64,000 nt of DNA from CAVQXR01 sp046330455 (GTDB taxonomy: Bacteria > Actinomycetota > Thermoleophilia > Gaiellales > Gaiellaceae). Below are positions 1 through 7,624 of this stretch, piece by piece. The notes under the pieces are model-generated. The model saw nothing but the letters and a program-made list of their open reading frames with translations. It ran no database searches and was not told the origin of the DNA. Position numbers and translations under genes: made by a program. The DNA is taken from NCBI GenBank assembly GCA_046330455.1, contig JAXLSU010000003.1, positions 1-64,000 on the forward strand, read 5' to 3'. The first letter of the stretch is position 1; each line of letters starts with the position of its first letter.

Positions 1-2
1 AC

Positions 3-302
3 CTGGACGACCGGCCCGACGTGCCGTCGGCCCTTCGGGCCTACGAGCAGGAGCGTAAGGCGGCGCTCGTCCGGCCGCAGAAGGACGCGAGGCTCAGCGC
101 GCGCTGGTACGAGAACGTCGACCACTACGCCGCGCTCGATCCGGAGCAGTTCGCGTTCCTGATGCGCCGCCGACGATCGCCGCTCGTGGCGATGCTGCCC
201 CCGAAGCTGTACTGCCGCCTCGACGGGCTGACCCGGAACGACTCGGCGCTTCACGGCATGCGCCGCGGCGCTGCCGACCTGTACCGGAAGGTGGCTCGCT
301 GA
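3..302 (+). CDS. C-terminal end of an FAD-dependent monooxygenase (5' truncated by window edge)
   Basis: The frame is open from the first complete codon at base 3, so only the last 99 residues are present and the true start lies outside. The pattern ALRAYEQERK followed by SARWYENVDHYAALDPEQFAF resembles the C-terminal region of class A flavin monooxygenases, especially the salicylyl-CoA/anthraniloyl-CoA hydroxylase type, where a similar WFENV..Y..L.PEQF stretch occurs. The FAD-binding Rossmann part is not in the window, so the substrate cannot be judged. It converges with the glycosyltransferase gene, the two stops being about 20 bases apart. Confidence 0.6.
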   Translation: MDDRPDVPSALRAYEQERKAALVRPQKDARLSARWYENVDHYAALDPEQFAFLMRRRRSPLVAMLPPKLYCRLDGLTRNDSALHGMRRGAADLYRKVAR

Positions 303-321
303 GGGCCGTACCGGCCCGGCC

Positions 322-1500
322 TCAGCGGCCGGCGACCACCTCCGTGTAGACGCGGACGTACTCATCCGCGACGGCACGCCAGCCGTGGTTGGCGGTCACG
401 TACGCTCTCGCCCTCTCGCCGAGCCTGCGGGCGAGCGCGTCGTCGTCGAGGACGCGGACGATGGCGTCGGCGAGCTCCGCTGGGGTCTCCGCGGCGAGGA
501 GATCGACGCCCGGAGTCACCTGGAGACCGCCGAGCGCGAGGGGCGTCGCCACGCAGGGGAGGCCGGTCGCCATCGCCTCGAGGAGCTTGTTCTTGATTCC
601 GGTGCCGGTCGTCATCGGGCACGCGAACACACGGCTGCCCGCGAGCCAGGGCCCGACGTCGGGCACCTCGCCCGTGACGATCACGGCCTCCTCGGCCGCG
701 AGCGCCTGAACCCGGGGCGACGGGTCACGGCCGACGAGCGCGAGGTTCGCCTCGGGGCGGCGGGCCCGGACGAGCGGCAGGATCTCCCGGGCGAGCAGCT
801 CGGCGGCGACCACGTTCGGCGGCGAGCTCATGACGCCCGTGAAGACGAGCCGGCTCTCGTCGCGATCGGGCCCACCGGCGCCGGGCGCGAAGCGCTCGCA
901 GTCGACGCCGTTCGGGATCACGGTCACCCGCAGCGCCGGATTCAGGCTCCGAAGCGCATCGGCATCCTGGTCGCTGACGACGACGACGCGGCCGTAGCGT
1001 GCGAACTCCTCCGCCTCGAACCGGGCGACGAGCCGCTCCTCGCGGCGGAGAAGCGCCCGCTTGAGCCCGCTCGCCGCGTCCGCCCTGGCCCGGATCCCGA
1101 GCTCCCCGGCGTCGAGCGGGGCGACGATGCACGGCTGCCCCGCGAGCGCCTGCCCGAGCGCGGCGATCCGACCGGCCGTGACGTGCACGACGTCCGGTGC
1201 GAACGCCTCGAGCTCGGAGAGAAGCGCCGGCCGAAGCGCGGCGGCGAGTCGGTCGGCGTGCCGCGGACGCCCGCGCACGGCGCCGCCCGCCACGGCCAGC
1301 GCCTCGTCGAGAAGCGACGGCCGGGGGAGCGCCACGAGCCGCGTGTCGGGCTCCGGCTCGCCCACCTGATCGGGGTCTCGGAACGCGACCACCCGTACCT
1401 CGTGGCGCCCCCGAAGCTGCTCGAGCAACGCCACGAGCACGAGGCGAAGCCCGGTCGTCGGCGGCAAGGGCGCCGTGCTCGCGCAGAGGAGGATCCGCAT
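322..1500 (-). CDS. Glycosyltransferase family 4 (GT-B fold)
   Basis: This 392-residue protein has the two-domain layout of GT4 enzymes. The N-terminal half starts MRILLCAS with a proline/threonine-rich loop (PLPPTTGLRL). The C-terminal half contains VFTGVMSSPPN, the Rossmann strand NLALVGRDPSP, and the donor-binding region GTGIKNKLLEAMATGLPCVAT near residue 300, where the E of KLLEAMA is the usual family glutamate. It probably transfers a sugar from a nucleotide donor during polysaccharide or glycolipid assembly. Nucleotide-sugar genes begin 5 kb away, but the island lies between, so donor and acceptor are unknown. Confidence 0.85.
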   Translation of the reverse strand: MRILLCASTAPLPPTTGLRLVLVALLEQLRGRHEVRVVAFRDPDQVGEPEPDTRLVALPRPSLLDEALAVAGGAVRGRPRHADRLAAALRPALLSELEAFAPDVVHVTAGRIAALGQALAGQPCIVAPLDAGELGIRARADAASGLKRALLRREERLVARFEAEEFARYGRVVVVSDQDADALRSLNPALRVTVIPNGVDCERFAPGAGGPDRDESRLVFTGVMSSPPNVVAAELLAREILPLVRARRPEANLALVGRDPSPRVQALAAEEAVIVTGEVPDVGPWLAGSRVFACPMTTGTGIKNKLLEAMATGLPCVATPLALGGLQVTPGVDLLAAETPAELADAIVRVLDDDALARRLGERARAYVTANHGWRAVADEYVRVYTEVVAGR

Positions 1501-1665
1501 CGAGCGCCCATGCTCGCAGATGGCTCCTCCTGCAGCGCTCGCGAGCAGCGCGGCGCAGGCCGTACCGCCCGTCCGTCACCCGTCAGGGTCGGTGGGGGCA
1601 CGCCGGATCCCGGCGAGCCGACCCCGCAGGTGGTCGGGGATCGTCTGGCTGGCAACATGGACAAG

Positions 1666-1677
1666 TGTCTATGGACA
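1666..1677. promoter_or_regulatory. Candidate operator for the XRE cassette
   Basis: TGTC-TATG-GACA is an inverted repeat of 4-base arms about 57 bases before the XRE gene start. The surrounding stretch (about 1655-1735) is clearly less G+C-rich than its neighbours, as expected for a promoter. XRE/ImmA modules are commonly autoregulated, so this is a plausible repressor site. The arms are short and a chance palindrome is possible. Confidence 0.3.
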
Positions 1678-1733
1678 TTCGTCGAATCGCAACGCTACAG
1701 TGTGATCGTCCGCGTGACGATGTGATTATCGCA

Positions 1734-2435
1734 ATGAGCCAGGCAGAGCTTGATAGACACGAAGTCGCCCGTTGGGCCGTGGACCTCCGTAACGAGTTCG
1801 AGCACGATGACACGCGAGCGTTCTTCGTCATGGCGCACACAGCGAGCTACGCCGAGTTCATCACGGGTTCCAGTTGGAACGATCTCAGTACGACGTTCAG
1901 AGACCTGCTCTCGAAGTACGGCGACCGGGGTGCGAACGCATGGTTCGAGCGTTTCCTGCTCAACCAGCCGTCGTGGCGCGACGTCTACGGATCCAGGTGG
2001 ACCGGAGTTTCGTCGGATTCGTCCATTGTCGAGCACCTGCTCGAATACCTCGATGCGCGCAGTGAGGCAGCGGTCGGCGAGTCTTCGGTGGCCGCCGAGA
2101 CCTCCGAATACCTGACCCAGCAGGAGGTCGGTCAGCGCATCTTCGAGCTCCGGACCGAGCGCGGCGTTTCACAGAGATGCCTTGCTGACGCGATCGGTGT
2201 CGACCCGTCTGCGATGAGTCGGATCGAGTCGGGCCAGCGGGGACTCGCCGTCAGCGAGTTGGTCGGAATCTCAGGGTTCCTCGGCGTCCCGACCGAGTCG
2301 CTCCTGCGACGGCAGCTGACCGCGGCGCCGCTCTTCCGCAACGAGGGCGGCGATGCTGAAGCGGCCGACGCGCTCGCCGCCTTCGAGGCGATCATCGACG
2401 ACTTCTTCGCCTTCGAGGCAGCGGCCCGCACCTAG
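1734..2435 (+). CDS. XRE-family transcriptional regulator
   Basis: The 233-residue protein carries a helix-turn-helix near residues 130-192 (GQRIFELRTERGVSQRCLADAIGVDPSAMSRIE is the typical XRE pattern). It follows an N-terminal region of about 120 residues with no family I recognise. ATG at 1734 (MSQAELDRHE) is chosen; an in-frame ATG at 1671 would add 21 residues and run through the candidate operator. The stop overlaps the start of the ImmA/IrrE gene, so the two are translationally coupled. In ImmA/IrrE systems the neighbouring XRE protein is usually the cleaved repressor, which is the likely role here. Base composition is less G+C-biased than in flanking genes. Confidence 0.8.
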   Translation: MSQAELDRHEVARWAVDLRNEFEHDDTRAFFVMAHTASYAEFITGSSWNDLSTTFRDLLSKYGDRGANAWFERFLLNQPSWRDVYGSRWTGVSSDSSIVEHLLEYLDARSEAAVGESSVAAETSEYLTQQEVGQRIFELRTERGVSQRCLADAIGVDPSAMSRIESGQRGLAVSELVGISGFLGVPTESLLRRQLTAAPLFRNEGGDAEAADALAAFEAIIDDFFAFEAAART

Positions 2436-3235
2436 TGATGGCACGGGCGCACGTCCGCGAGGCGGAGGCCGCTGCGCGCGTTGCTCGTGAGGAGCTGGGG
2501 CTCGGTCTGGACGCGCCGGTTCCCGACATCCTGCGCCTCGTCGAGGAGACCGAGAACGTCCCGGTAGCGGTGCTGCGTCTTGGTAGCGGTGTCGCGGGGG
2601 CCTACCTCGTCCGCCGTGACCGGTCGTTTGTGTTCCTCAACGGGACGCAGGCGGTGCAGCGTCAGCGCTTCACGCTGGGACACGAGCTCGGGCACCACCG
2701 GCTGAGGCACGCTGCGGTCGTCGATGGCGTCGAGACCGTCGAAGGGCATAGCAACGAGCCGCTCGAGCAGCAGGCGAATGCCTTTGCCGGCCAGTTCCTG
2801 GCGCCTGATCAGGCGCTTCGGTCATGGATGGATGCTCACGGCGACCCGAAGATCGATGTCCAGGTGCTCGTCCGGCTGGCGACCTGGTTCGGAATCAGCG
2901 TGCCCGCTGCGTTCGTCCGGCTGAGCCAGGCGGAGATCCTGCGGAACCAGCGTCAGCGGCAGGAGCTCCAACGGCTTATCGATCGCGGCACGCACGGTGG
3001 TGTCCAGAAGGCGATGGGTCTGCAGCCGGTTGAGGATTCGCTCGCCCGACTGCACCGCGAGAATCGATATCCGTACGTGCCCGCCAGACTCCGAGACAAT
3101 GCGCTCACGGCGTACGCAGCCGGCCTGATAGACCTCGACCGGCTCGCGGGGACCCTCCGGACGACCCGCCCGAAGGCCGAGGAGCTCGTGGCGTCCCTCG
3201 GCATCGAGCAGGCCGAGCCGGAACCCGACTGGTGA
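2435..3235 (+). CDS. ImmA/IrrE-family zinc metallopeptidase
   Basis: The protein (266 residues) contains the HExxH zinc motif as HELGH at residues 83-87 and a downstream glutamate in EQQANAFAGQFLAP (E111), the standard ImmA/IrrE arrangement. The domain covers about residues 30-140, and the C-terminal 120 residues are helical and unassigned. Members of this family cleave XRE repressors, for example in ICE induction or stress response. The upstream XRE gene overlaps it and the downstream PIN-like gene also overlaps by 4 bases, so the three genes form one unit. GTG at 2435 and ATG at 2438 are equivalent start choices. Confidence 0.85.
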   Translation: MMARAHVREAEAAARVAREELGLGLDAPVPDILRLVEETENVPVAVLRLGSGVAGAYLVRRDRSFVFLNGTQAVQRQRFTLGHELGHHRLRHAAVVDGVETVEGHSNEPLEQQANAFAGQFLAPDQALRSWMDAHGDPKIDVQVLVRLATWFGISVPAAFVRLSQAEILRNQRQRQELQRLIDRGTHGGVQKAMGLQPVEDSLARLHRENRYPYVPARLRDNALTAYAAGLIDLDRLAGTLRTTRPKAEELVASLGIEQAEPEPDW

Positions 3236-3801
3236 TCTGCACCCCCGCCTTTCAGCGCGTGCTGTTCGACTCGAGCGCGATCATCACGTTCGTAGAGGCA
3301 GGGGGGATCTACCAGCTGCGCACGTACATCGGTGCCAAGGGCGCCATCACGATCGACGCCGAGAAGGAGCTTCTGCGCAAGAGCCAGAACGACATTCCGG
3401 GTCTGATCGCGCTCAGCCGGCTCGGTTGGCCGCCCGGGGAGCCGCTGTCGCTTCCGCCCCACCTCGCGCAGGAAGCCGCGGACATGAGACGCGTCGAGAT
3501 GAAGCCGGGCGAGCATCCTGACGCACACCTTGGAGAGGTGTCGACCGCATTGATGACCCAGCACCTCGGGAACGCCGTCGCGGTGATGGAGGACGAGTTC
3601 GGCAAGCGGATCTGCGCTCGCCGCAACATCCCGCGGATCTCGACCGCACTCCTGTGTGCGGAGATGGTTGCTGCTTCGGCGCTCGACGAAGACGACGGCT
3701 TTGCCGTCTACGACCTCGCGACGCCCGACCGCGTCGGACGCACCCAGTTCACGGAAGCCGTGGCGAAGGCGCGAGACGCCCTACGTTCCCCCGAGAGCTA
3801 G
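3232..3801 (+). CDS. PIN-like domain protein, possible RNase
   Basis: The 189-residue product begins with a short strand and acidic residue typical of PIN nucleases (VLFDSSAIITF, D13). Further acidic residues sit in HLGEVSTALM (E102) and MEDEFGKRICA (D121 region). PIN proteins are metal-dependent RNases, often toxins. This one is longer than the usual 130-residue VapC, and no VapB-like antitoxin is adjacent. Its GTG start overlaps the stop of the metallopeptidase gene, and its 3' end overlaps the convergent nuclease gene by 4 bases. The PIN assignment rests on the motif pattern only. Confidence 0.55.
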   Translation: MICTPAFQRVLFDSSAIITFVEAGGIYQLRTYIGAKGAITIDAEKELLRKSQNDIPGLIALSRLGWPPGEPLSLPPHLAQEAADMRRVEMKPGEHPDAHLGEVSTALMTQHLGNAVAVMEDEFGKRICARRNIPRISTALLCAEMVAASALDEDDGFAVYDLATPDRVGRTQFTEAVAKARDALRSPES

Positions 3802-5042
3802 TCGGTCTCGCTGACGAGCATCTGGAGCTCGTCCAGGGCGGTCTCGACGTCGGCCAGAAGAGCGTCGAACTGCCGACCGGCCTGTTCGATCGCCTTCTTG
3901 GCCTGCGTGTGACTGCTGCGGACGGCGGAGGCCGAGCGAAGACCGCGCCTGGCTCCCTCAAGAACCGCGTGCAGACGCTCGAGATCGAGGCCTTCGCCGC
4001 CGGCGGACAGGTCACGCGTCGCCACCCAGCGCGCCCACAGACATGCAAGGCGCAGTGCGTGCGGGTCCAGGTCGTCCTTGTCGAGCACCACGATCGCGCG
4101 CCGGTCGAACCACTGAAACGGCTCCGTGCCGGGTGCGACGTCCAGGCTCGAGAACACCATCAGCCCGGCCTGCGCGTCCCGGTTGGCGATCGCCACGTCG
4201 AGCTCGTCGAGCGCCTTCTTGAGCGGAACGGAACGATCCTTGCACTCGAGCACGAACCGCGCCTCGCCGTACGCCGAGGACGGGTCCACGTCGACGACAA
4301 TGTCGCCGACCTTCGCGGCGGCAGCTCCCACCTCGTTTCCGACGAGGCTCGGGACGTCCTGCAGTGGCGTGACGATCTCCTCGACGACCGTGTAGACGAT
4401 GTCCTCGAAGTCGAAGCCCTTGACGGCAGTGCGGTCGATCGTCGCAGCCTCGCCCTGTTCGATCCCGAGCCGAAACGAGAGGTCGTTCAGGAGCCGCTCG
4501 ACCGTCTCGCTGCGCTCGCGAACCTCAGCGACGATGTCGGTGCGCCAGCGGAACAGCGGGCTGTCCTCGTTCTCGGGGTCGAGCAGCCGGCGAACCGAGG
4601 AGACCTGCTCCGCGCGGGCTGACTCGAGAAGTGTCTCGAGCTTCGCGATGGCGCTCTTCTTGCTCGTCTCGTCGAAGGTCTCGCCGAGGACGCTCGTGAC
4701 CTCTGCCAGCCATCCACGAAGCGCCACTGCCAGCTCGCCGTCGTCCTCGTCCAGCAGCGACCGCGCTGAGTCGTCGATCCTGCGAGCGAGCGCGTCAACG
4801 CTGCGATCGAGCGACTGCGTCATATCGTTGAACCGATGCTCGACGACCTGCGTATCAACCGTCGCGTTCGCGAGGCGGAGCACGCGCGCGCCCATCTCGA
4901 TGCACCGGACGATTGCGATCGCCGGATCGTCGCTTGCGCCCACAAACGCCACAGTGTCCGGATCGGAGATCTCGAGATGCTCGACGATGATCGACCCTTC
5001 GTCGAGGAAGACAGTGGGCTGGTCGGTGGCGAGCGTAGTCAT
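3798..5042 (-). CDS. Predicted PD-(D/E)XK-type nuclease with long helical N-terminal region
   Basis: No named family is recognised. With ATG at 5042 the protein has 414 residues. Residues about 60-195 are charged and heptad-like, as in a coiled coil. Residues 205-300 then give the pattern E213 (DFEDIV), D247 (VGDIVVDVD) and E266-C-K268 (FVLECKD), which is the order of catalytic residues in restriction-endonuclease-like nucleases. The C-terminal 80 residues are again helical. The open frame extends 50 codons upstream to 5192, but that part reads like the shadow of the integrase. It lies convergent to the XRE/ImmA/PIN unit and divergent from the integrase, so it is probably cargo of the island, possibly defensive. 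Confidence 0.55.
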   Translation of the reverse strand: MTTLATDQPTVFLDEGSIIVEHLEISDPDTVAFVGASDDPAIAIVRCIEMGARVLRLANATVDTQVVEHRFNDMTQSLDRSVDALARRIDDSARSLLDEDDGELAVALRGWLAEVTSVLGETFDETSKKSAIAKLETLLESARAEQVSSVRRLLDPENEDSPLFRWRTDIVAEVRERSETVERLLNDLSFRLGIEQGEAATIDRTAVKGFDFEDIVYTVVEEIVTPLQDVPSLVGNEVGAAAAKVGDIVVDVDPSSAYGEARFVLECKDRSVPLKKALDELDVAIANRDAQAGLMVFSSLDVAPGTEPFQWFDRRAIVVLDKDDLDPHALRLACLWARWVATRDLSAGGEGLDLERLHAVLEGARRGLRSASAVRSSHTQAKKAIEQAGRQFDALLADVETALDELQMLVSETD

Positions 5043-5095
5043 CCCCAACGAGTCCCTGCCGCCGAGCACGGTTCTTACGCGGGCACTCGAAGACG

Positions 5096-6243
5096 GTGGT
5101 CGACGTGCCGGGTCGGTCTGCCGCACTGAGGAGAGCGACCACACCCACGCCAGGCATCGGATCAGGAACCCGCAAGGACGCGCAACGAGCACTCGCGGAC
5201 ATACTCGGTCGTCTCGACCGCGGTGCCTACGTGGAGCCTTCGCGCATGACGCTGGGCGAGTTCCTTCGCAACGAGTGGTTCCCTGCGATCAGACCTCGGG
5301 TCCGCTCGAGCACCTGGGAGTCGTACGATCGGAACGTTCGGGCGCACATCATTCCAGGAGTGGGCGGTGTCCAGCTGCAATCGCTCACGCCCGCGACTCT
5401 GAACGCCTTCTACGCGGAGCTGCTCAAGGCGGGCCGACGACCCAAGAAGACGAACGACAGGAGACCGAGCAGCGAACGCCGAGCGGGCTCTCACCGCGGA
5501 CAGTTCGATACATCCACACGATCCTGCGTAAGGCACTCGCCGGCGCCGTCCGCTGGAACCGGCTTGTCCGCAACGTTGCCGACAGCGCGGATCCACCCGC
5601 CTCGCGGGTGACGAAGGCCTCCTCGATGAAGACCTGGAGCGCCGAAGAGCTCCGCAGCTTCCTCGAGCACGTGCGGCACGACCGTCTATACGCGCTCTGG
5701 CTCGTTGCCGCCACGACGGGGGCGCGCCGCGGCGAGCTCGCCGGCCTCAAGTGGGACGCGGTCGATCTCGAATCAAGACGGATCTCTATCCGACGGACAC
5801 TCATCTCCGTCGGCTACAGGATCGAGTGGTCTGAACCGAAGACCGAGAACGGGAGACGATCGGTCGCACTGGATCCCACGACCGCCGAGGCGCTTCGCGT
5901 TCACCGCATGCGTCAGCTTGAGGAGCGACTCCTTCTCGGGCAGGACTACGACGACAACAACCTCGTCTTCGCCCGCGAAGACGGCGCTCCGATACACCCC
6001 GAGCGCATTTCGACGATGTTCGGGCAGCATGTCAGTGCCGCGAGGCTTCCGCGGATTCGACTACACGACCTGAGACACACACATGCAACGCTTGCTCTCC
6101 AAGCCGGCGTGCACCCGAAGGTCGTCAGCGAACGTCTCGGACACGCGGACGTCGGTCTCACGCTCAACGTGTACAGCCACGCCATCCCCGCGCTCCACGA
6201 AACGGCGGCAGCCCTCGTTGCCGACCTGGCCATCCCGAAGTAG
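5096..6243 (+). pseudogene. Tyrosine recombinase/integrase, frameshifted
   Basis: The N-terminal half reads in one frame from about 5096 (TRKDAQRALADIL, then MTLGEFLRNEWFP and a SAM-like core-binding domain up to KAGRRPKK, about 5450). The rest (GLSPRTVRYIHTIL to the stop at 6243) reads in another frame. Joining them needs one extra base between about 5445 and 5495, so the sequence looks like a single-base deletion. The catalytic half is intact: TTGARRGELAGLKW, HDLRHTHATL and LGHADVGLTLNVYSH hold the Arg, His-x-x-Arg, His and nucleophilic Tyr. No long homopolymer lies in the interval. The gene ends about 190 bases from the 3' end of tRNA-Lys, as expected for a tRNA-targeting integrase. The N-terminal start is uncertain. 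Confidence 0.8.
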
Positions 6244-6428
6244 TCGTGGGCCCGCAACGTCTCATCGCGGGTCGACTCTCGGGAGTCATCGGCGAATCGA
6301 GGCCCGCGGCCCACGACATCGTGCCTCACGTGGTCGGGTTTGCATGTTGTCTGCAGATCGGTCGCCCGGAGCTCGCGCACGAAGGGATCGGGTGTCGGAC
6401 TTCGGCTTGTTGCAGCCGATCTTCTGCA

Positions 6429-6501
6429 TGGGCCGTGCAGGATTCGAACCTGCGACCTTGGGATTAAGAGTCCCCTGCTCTACCAGCTGAGCTAACGGCC
6501 C
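6429..6501 (-). tRNA. tRNA-Lys (anticodon CTT)
   Basis: On the minus strand the sequence folds as a tRNA. The acceptor arm GGGCCGT pairs with ACGGCCC, the D arm contains AGCTCAGCTGG, the anticodon loop is CTCTTAA with anticodon CTT, and the T arm is GCAGGTTCGAATCCTGC. The discriminator base is A and CCA is not encoded. Its 3' end faces the integrase gene, so it is the likely attachment site of the 1.7-6.4 kb island. Confidence 0.95.
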
Positions 6502-6562
6502 GGGCGGCCCAGTATAGCCCCGGGCACTCGGCCGGATCCCCGGCGGCGGCTAACCTCCGGCC

Positions 6563-7624
6563 GTGCGAATCCTCTCCGTCGTCGGCAACCGGCCGCAGTT
6601 CATCAAGTCGGGCCCCGTCTCGGCCGCGCTCGCGGGGCGGGCCGAGGAGATCGTGCTCCACACGGGCCAGCACTACGACCCGGAGCTGTCGGCGATCTTC
6701 TTCGAGGAGCTCGAGCTGTCCGAGCCCGCCTACCGCCTCGAGGTCGGCTCGGGCAGCCATGCCGAGCAGACGGCGCACATGCTTCCAGGGATCGAACGGG
6801 CCGTCCTCGAGCAGCAACCCGACTGGGTGCTCGTGTACGGGGACACGAACTCGACCCTCGCCGGGACGCTCGCCGCCGCGAAGCTCGGAACGCCAGTCGC
6901 GCACGTGGAGGCCGGGCTGCGGTCGTTCGACCGGACGATGCCCGAGGAGCTGAACCGCATCGTCGCCGACCGGCTCTCGACGCTGCTCTTCTGCCCGACC
7001 GCGGTCGCGGTCGAGAACCTGCGCCGCGAGGCGGTGACGGCGGGCGTTCACCTCGTCGGCGACGTGATGCTCGACGTCAACCTGCGGCTCGCGCCGCTCG
7101 CACGCGACCGCTCGACCGCGCTCGAGGACGCCGGCGTCGAGCCAGGCCGGTACCTGCTCCTGACCCTGCACCGCGAGGCGAACATGCGGCCGGCCGCGCT
7201 CGGCAGGATCGTCCGGGCGATCAACGAGCTCGCCGAGCCGATCGTGTTCCCGGCCCACCCCGGCGCGACCCGCGCGCTGGCCGAGGCCGGCCTCGCCTTC
7301 GGCCCGCACGTGCGCACGCTCCCGCCGGCGGGCTACCTCGACTTCGCGGCGCTCGCGTCCCAGGCCCGGCTCGTGCTCACCGACTCCGGCGGCGTCCAGA
7401 AGGAGGCGTACTGGTACTCCGTGCCCTGCGTGACGCTCCGGACGACGAGCGAGTGGGTCGAGACGCTCGAGGCGGGCTGGAACCGCCTCGCCGGCGACGA
7501 CCCCGACGCCATCCTCCGGGCGGTCGCCGAGGCCGGCCCGGGTCCGTCCCATCCATCGCTCTACGGCGACGGCCGTTCCGCGGAAAGGATCGCAGAGCTC
7601 CTCTGTACGATGACCCCGCCGTGA
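6563..7624 (+). CDS. wecB: UDP-N-acetylglucosamine 2-epimerase (non-hydrolysing) family
   Basis: This 353-residue enzyme starts with the family signature GNRPQFIKSGPVSAAL. It contains VYGDTNSTLAGTLAA, HVEAGLRSFDRTMPEELNR and the C-terminal LTDSGGVQKEAYWYSVPC, all typical of WecB/MnaA-type GT-B-fold epimerases. It would epimerise C2 of a UDP-HexNAc in the cytoplasm. The next three genes overlap it in sequence and match the WbpA/WbpB/WbpD set, so its natural substrate may be UDP-GlcNAc(3NAc)A, making it WbpI-like rather than a plain WecB. The GTG start is fixed by the conserved N-terminus. Confidence 0.9.
   Translation: MRILSVVGNRPQFIKSGPVSAALAGRAEEIVLHTGQHYDPELSAIFFEELELSEPAYRLEVGSGSHAEQTAHMLPGIERAVLEQQPDWVLVYGDTNSTLAGTLAAAKLGTPVAHVEAGLRSFDRTMPEELNRIVADRLSTLLFCPTAVAVENLRREAVTAGVHLVGDVMLDVNLRLAPLARDRSTALEDAGVEPGRYLLLTLHREANMRPAALGRIVRAINELAEPIVFPAHPGATRALAEAGLAFGPHVRTLPPAGYLDFAALASQARLVLTDSGGVQKEAYWYSVPCVTLRTTSEWVETLEAGWNRLAGDDPDAILRAVAEAGPGPSHPSLYGDGRSAERIAELLCTMTPP

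Noticed and set aside
385..1725. Long plus-strand frame opposite the glycosyltransferase gene
   Set aside because: It mirrors the GT4 codons on the other strand, is rich in Arg/Gly/Glu with no domain, and the minus-strand frame has clear family motifs. The same applies to many other long antisense frames here (for example 24933-27221, 32694-34796, 60818-62590).
1500..1734. Left attachment site (copy of the tRNA-Lys 3' end)
   Set aside because: No stretch resembling GCAGGTTCGAATCCTGC or its complement was found between the glycosyltransferase and the XRE gene, so the left border of the island stays undefined.
3232..3801. VapBC toxin-antitoxin pair
   Set aside because: The PIN-like protein is longer than VapC, and the gene before it is an ImmA/IrrE protease, not a short antitoxin.
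6246..6467. 73-codon frame ending in QDSNLRPWD
   Set aside because: Its end is the antisense reading of the tRNA-Lys gene, a common false peptide. The rest has no family signal.
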